Of a DNA stretch of 64,000 nt, positions 59,556 through 64,000 are shown piece after piece. The position numbers and the translations under genes are program-made. This DNA comes from Parasponia andersonii (lineage: Eukaryota; Streptophyta; Magnoliopsida; Rosales; Cannabaceae), in contig JXTB01000206.1 in NCBI GenBank assembly GCA_002914805.1, positions 571,768 to 635,767 on the forward strand, written 5' to 3'. Numbering within the stretch: position 1 is the stretch's first letter; each line of letters opens with the position of its first letter. The notes below the pieces were generated by a model that had not been told where the DNA came from, searched no databases, and was given only the letters and a program-made list of their open reading frames with translations.

Positions 59556-60796
59556 TTAATTTACTACCCTGCAATCCTTCCTAATTTCCTGTCCACCATT
59601 GATGTTGCTCATCTTAGTAATAGACTTTACAAAAGCTTGCCAGAAAGCATGCTTTGACCTAGCGAACCTGTAAACCAACTCTTTAGTCTTTGGAAGTTCA
59701 AGCAAAGAGTGGTCTGAAGAGAAAAGGGTTTTCCTCTGCAAGATTAACTGGTAGTAGGTGTTGTCAAAAGTTGCCGAAGATGGATCCATGGGGGCGCCGG
59801 CAGTCTTTACCTTGTTGTGAAGTGGACACTTGCCCTTTAACTTTGATGCAAAGGTTGGATGTAAATTGGGGTCAACATCATGAGTGACACTGAAGTTGTG
59901 GATCCTATTTTGAAATGAGGCACAGTGGGCAAATCCTAGAGTGTGCCCTCCTGCAGTTGTTTCAAAAAGCGTTAAAAGATTACATTCATTTCTTCTTAAG
60001 GAGTATCAGACAGAGAAACTGGACGCTTGGTTTACCTGAAAGAGCCACTAGGTCATCTAAGGAAAGACCTCTTTGAGAGAAGCTCTTCTGCAGTTGAGAT
60101 AAGTTGAAGGTTGGAGATGGCAATGTTGAGACTTCACTAGCCCTTGATATTCTTCCATCTTTCCTCCCTTTTGGCACATACCAACTTGGACCCCCAGACT
60201 GCAAGATGAGGTAAAAATGTAAGATCATTATTTTTTTTTTATTTGCTAGGACCGTTATCTTATTTGACATACGCTTGTGTAAGCTCACCAGCACAATAGC
60301 ATCCCTCGCTGCTATAGCCAAGATATCAGCACAAGAGACCACGCCGGGGCAGGCCTTTTCCACTGCTTTCTTTGCATTGTCAATGACAAAAAATCCATGC
60401 AGTGAAAGATTTGGTGTCGCATCTTTCTCCGCTTTGTTGTTTCCTTTCGAGTTTAACAGCACAGAACCATCACAACCCTGGAGGAATTTAGAAGAATCTC
60501 CGGAGCAGGAGACTCAAAGCTGGATCAATCAAAATGTATGTATATAAAGGGTGATAACAACATTTCACTGCAAAGTTTCATAACATTACCCTTATGAAGC
60601 AGTCGTGGAAATGCATCCGGAGGAGCGTAGCAGGGATAGTTTTGTCTCTGGAAACTGCAGCCTTGACAGCTTTTGTGACAATTAACTCGATATCTGGGCA
60701 TGTTTTAGCGTAGTAATTCAAGCTCAGTGCACTAACACCTGAGGAAAACACTAGAAAGATGAGAATTGAAGAGAATAGTGCCACACCAAAAGCCAT
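59556..60796 (-). CDS. Class III secretory peroxidase (PER64-like)
   Basis: Four exons on the minus strand: 60796-60590, 60477-60289, 60198-60036 and 59950-59556, with GT-AG introns in the classic class III pattern. The protein is 317 aa. Start MAFGVALFSS gives a signal peptide of about 23 residues; the frame is open further upstream, but that would bury the signal. Catalytic Arg60 and distal His64 lie in RMHFHDCF, and the proximal haem ligand His189 in GGHTLGFAHC. All eight disulfide cysteines are present (33, 66, 71, 112, 118, 196, 228, 313). The enzyme uses H2O2 to oxidise phenolics in the cell wall; relatives act in lignin polymerisation. VPKGRKDGR and QLQKSFSQRGLS resemble the PER64/PER66 group as I recall it. 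It appears fully intact. Confidence 0.93.
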
Positions 60797-60864
60797 ACTG
60801 AACTCTATTATTATTGTCTCTCTTTTTAACTTTGCGTATGGGAAATCAATCAAGAGCAAATGGT

Positions 60865-60872
60865 TATTTATA
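60865..60872 (-). promoter_or_regulatory. TATA box of the peroxidase gene
   Basis: On the minus strand GTATAAATAACC lies 69 bp upstream of the chosen ATG, giving a leader of about 35-40 nt. This supports the chosen start. Confidence 0.7.
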
Positions 60873-60879
60873 CACAGAA

Positions 60880-62939
60880 AAAGAGATCATTACCAGTGAC
60901 TGAAACAGTGAAGGTGACCCCAAACGATGAATTACTTTTACACTGATATGGTTAATAATGGAGTAACAATGAAGCAAACATCTTGATAATCAGGACTACA
61001 AGACAAATCTGCGTCACATCACTCCATGCACCCCAAATTCTCCCATAAAGGTGTCCTAAATTGTTTGGTTATACTTTCTCTAACAATGTATCAAACTTTT
61101 ATGTTATCATACTAAATTGCGATACGTACTAATTTGTGTAGTTATATGAATTAAGCAAAATAAGAGCCTATTTATTTTTGTATATCCTAGACAGAAGGGA
61201 ACAAACTAAAATGTTACATCCGTAATTCTTGTTGGAGTATTTTCTTGATGTTCAAGATACTAATTATTAAATGGCTCATGCTCCTAGACATCATGATAAA
61301 AGTACTTGAATTGAAAAATAGGTTCTGCAAATTTCTAACTGGTGAATAAAAATTTACATAGAATGCTTACTTTTATCATTAGATAGAAAAACAAAGAACT
61401 TTCTGGTGAATAAAAATTTACATAGAAAGCTTACTTTTATCATTAGAATGCCTACTTTTATCATTAGATAGAAAAAAACAGAGAACTTTTCGAATGAAAT
61501 ATTTGCATGCACCGTCATTCTAACCTTATAACAGATTCAAAACCCATTTGCATGCAATCCATGGTCAGTACAAGCCATCAGTGAGTTATTGTTCTTTAGC
61601 CTAAAGGTATGGTAAATGCAAATTTACCTCTTCTTTTCTCTTACCAAAAGAGTGATATAAATCTTCATCGCAGTTAACAGGAAAATTCTCATACACTTCG
61701 TGAAAGACAAAGTGAATACCATACCTAGAGCTTCTAAAAAAAGTATGCTATCAAAGTTTGTTAGAATTGAGTTATCAAAGTTTGTTATTAGTGTTGTCAT
61801 GTTGTCAAAAGCTTATTTTCTGAGTGTCACCTTTTGTTGGTTGGGGAGGAGAGAAGGTCTTGGGGCTAGGGGAGAACCATAGTCAACTTTAATCCTAGCC
61901 CAACCATCGTGTTCCCTACTTTTTTCTGTTTGCATTCATTGCAAGGGTCAAGGGTATAACAAACTTTGTTTACTCAAATAATGAGAATCAAATATCAATG
62001 ATCATTTCACCATCGTTACATTATTCTGTTTATTTAAACGATTAATACTTCTTCATTGGATGATAAGTTTTAAAGTTTATTTAAATACAAGTATGCCCTC
62101 TGTAATTTTTCATTTTTTTAAAATTTAAACCTATATTCTTGGAAACTATATTTTATCCATTGAGACTTAAACATGAATCATCAAATTTTACCATTGTAAC
62201 ATTTAAAGGAAAAAATTATCAATTGACGAAAATTTTACTCTCAACCAGTGTTCAAAACAGAAATTATTTCAAAATAATTTATAAATTAATAAAAAATTGT
62301 TATCAACTAATAAAAAATTAAAAGACAGAAAATAATTTCTGCTACCATATACTTAAGAAAGAGTGTACTTTCATCCATTAAAACTTTTTTCTTAAAATTA
62401 AATATTACAAAGTGAAAAATGTAGTTTTCATATAAAAACTACTGGGAATATATTTGTAATCGACTCGTTATTAGTTTAAATATACACGGTTTATCATTAA
62501 AATATTGAGGGCTTGTCAATGGAACTTTTTCAAAAAATAAGGGAAAAGGGAATAGCAAAGAGTGGCAAACAAATATTTCGTAGAATTTTTTCCTTTCTCA
62601 AAAAATCCTGGCTGCTATTTTATTTTTCTCTATAAAAAAACTCTGTTATCACTAGTATGATAGGCACTAGAGAGAAAACAAAAATACTCTCTCTGACGTC
62701 TCCTCCTCTTCTCCTATCCTTCCTGATTTCTTTCAGGATAAATGACTTTCTTTTTAATTTTCTAATAAGTCCAGATTTAGATCTGATAATAATATCACAT
62801 TTGTGTCTATTTTTGTACCATATGATTTTTTATCTACGTGGGTTTAAATTCCGTTTACTAGATGTTGAATTTGAAAATTTTTTCTTTAATTTAGATTTAT
62901 AATGTGGATGAGTTGGTTTTCTTTTCAGTAAGCATGAAT
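60880..62939. other. Intergenic, no gene seen
   Basis: The peroxidase promoter side, then AT-rich DNA. At 61335-61490 a 64-bp unit (CTGGTGAATAAAAATTTACA and on) is tandemly duplicated, with a third partial copy of CTACTTTTATCATTAG. Open frames at 61700-62900 have no recognisable content. Confidence 0.5.
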
Positions 62940-63225
62940 CGCTGATTTTTAAATTGTTTGAAAAATCCTGAAATTATTTAGAAAAATATAACTTTTAAAA
63001 TTTTTTATTAAGATATCATTTTCACTGATTGATGAGATATTTGACTTATTTGGTTAAGTTACTTGAGGGTAATAAGATTAGTTACCTCAAGTAACTCTTG
63101 ATTATTCCAATAACTTGATTGGTTACCTAAAATACCTTTAAAAAATACCAGGTTTAAAAATAGTATTTTTCTAAATATCATTATTAAATGGTATTTTATA
63201 AATCAATTTGGGATTTCTCAAAAAT
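62940..63225. mobile_element. Fold-back (MITE-like) element
   Basis: The left part (TTTAGAAAAATATAAC, ATTAAGATATCATTTT) and the right part (AATAGTATTTTTCTAAATATC, AAATGGTATTTTATAA) are inverted relatives. The centre holds a perfect 12-bp stem, AGTTACTTGAGG at 63057-63068 and its complement at 63085-63096. Similar in style to the elements at 29.5 and 63.4 kb but a different sequence. Ends are approximate. Confidence 0.5.
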
Positions 63226-63359
63226 TTTGGCCCATCTGGGATTTTTCAATTTTGTAGTCTATAGGCCCAAATTTCTGAAGGAAGCTCGTTACACAATTTG
63301 TAACCATAAAATTATGTGAAAATCAGGTCTTGTACTACATTTTTAGAAAAAAAAAATAT

Positions 63360-63640
63360 TGAAAAATATGATGGGCTTTGTTTTTTTTAAATCTAGTCAG
63401 TTTTATTAGAAAAATGCCATTTTCTAAAAAATATTTAGAAAAAAATTTCATTTTTAAGATGATAACTAGTAACTGATAATCAATTTTTGAGTACCAGTAA
63501 TTAATAATCAAATGTATTTATAACTGGTATATAACTAGTAACCATTTTAAAAATGATATTTTCTAATTTTTTTTTAAAATGGTATTTTTTTAATGAAAAC
63601 TGTACGAAAATTAGAAAAACAACCTGATCTCCGTATTTTT
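63360..63640. mobile_element. Second copy of the 29.5-kb MITE family
   Basis: It contains TTTTATTAGAAAAATGCCATTTT, a core of ACTAGTAACTGATAATCA and AACTAGTAACC words, and a right end ACCTGATCTCCGTATTTTTG, the complement of the left end at about 29505-29525. No ORF. Confidence 0.65.
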
Positions 63641-64000
63641 GTAATTATTTTATATGTAGAACTATTATGACTATTTTAGAACTAATTAATAGTCACTAAT
63701 CTAGGACTAGGGAAACTAAAAAGCTCAGCCTATCTACAAAATTGGGCCAAGTTGTTCTCCCTAAAGTCTAACACTGTAACAGGCCTAATCTTATTAAGGG
63801 CCCATTTAATTTTTGGGCCATGGGGGCAACAACCCACATTTCCGCTTTTCGAGAATTTAATAACCTTTTTTTTTTTCAAATCAATTTAAAAAATAACCTA
63901 GTTAAATAACCTATTTAATAAATGACTTTTATAATTTTATTTTGATAAATAAATTTTTTTAGTTGATCAAGTTTTTAAGAAATAAATTACTTTTCTAAAA
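63641..64000. other. Intergenic, no gene seen
   Basis: AT-rich sequence to the window end, with no coding frame. Confidence 0.5.

Noticed and set aside
1-64000. tRNA, rRNA and CRISPR arrays
   Set aside because: No tRNA T-loop/anticodon arrangement, conserved rRNA core or spaced identical repeats were seen; the tandem repeats present are degenerate and few-copy.

Overview
This window is nuclear DNA of a flowering plant, almost certainly a eudicot. The genes have short exons, GT-AG introns and AT-rich intergenic DNA, and they match plant-specific families: an FD-type bZIP, a plant LARP1, a PIP aquaporin and a class III peroxidase. Large transposon fragments fill much of the rest. I cannot name the species. 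I see no tRNA, rRNA, CRISPR array or prokaryotic-style operon. Two single ambiguous bases (9797, 40964) suggest a draft assembly.

Layout. 1-9.7 kb is transposon DNA. A decayed minus-strand Mutator-like (MULE) transposase runs off the left edge, and a shorter copy of the same family lies at 8.17-9.69 kb. 9.7-15.6 kb is mostly non-coding, with tandem repeats, a weak hypothetical ORF and one small RING-H2 gene at 12.8 kb. 15.66-16.86 kb (minus) is an FD-like bZIP gene. 22.1-26.4 kb (minus) is a LARP1-type RNA-binding protein gene with a MITE in its last intron. 29.5-30.9 kb holds two MITEs, one with a perfect 10-bp target duplication. 31-35.6 kb is a decayed CACTA (En/Spm) element with a recognisable TNP2-type transposase. 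36.5-38.2 kb is a PIP2 aquaporin gene with several lesions. 39.6-41.6 kb (minus) is a plastid-targeted universal-stress-protein-like gene.

43.4-57.5 kb is the most layered part. A degenerate duplicate of the 5' half of a METTL23-like methyltransferase gene (43.4-45.6 kb) abuts a plus-strand Ty1/copia fragment (A). That fragment is split by a nearly complete minus-strand copia element (B, 45.73-53.86 kb), which is itself split by a 1.8-kb solo LTR (C, 48.21-50.01 kb). The intact METTL23-like gene follows at 57.17-58.98 kb (plus). It is convergent with a class III peroxidase gene at 59.56-60.80 kb (minus). 61-64 kb is intergenic, with a short tandem repeat and fold-back elements.

The host genes are unrelated single genes with no common pathway: florigen-complex transcription factor, translation/mRNA-binding factor, water channel, plastid USP protein, methyltransferase, cell-wall peroxidase and ubiquitin ligase. 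I found no new multi-gene system. The points most worth checking are a GA instead of GT splice donor in the FD gene, the multiply damaged aquaporin gene, and the dated stack of nested insertions beside the duplicated methyltransferase fragment.
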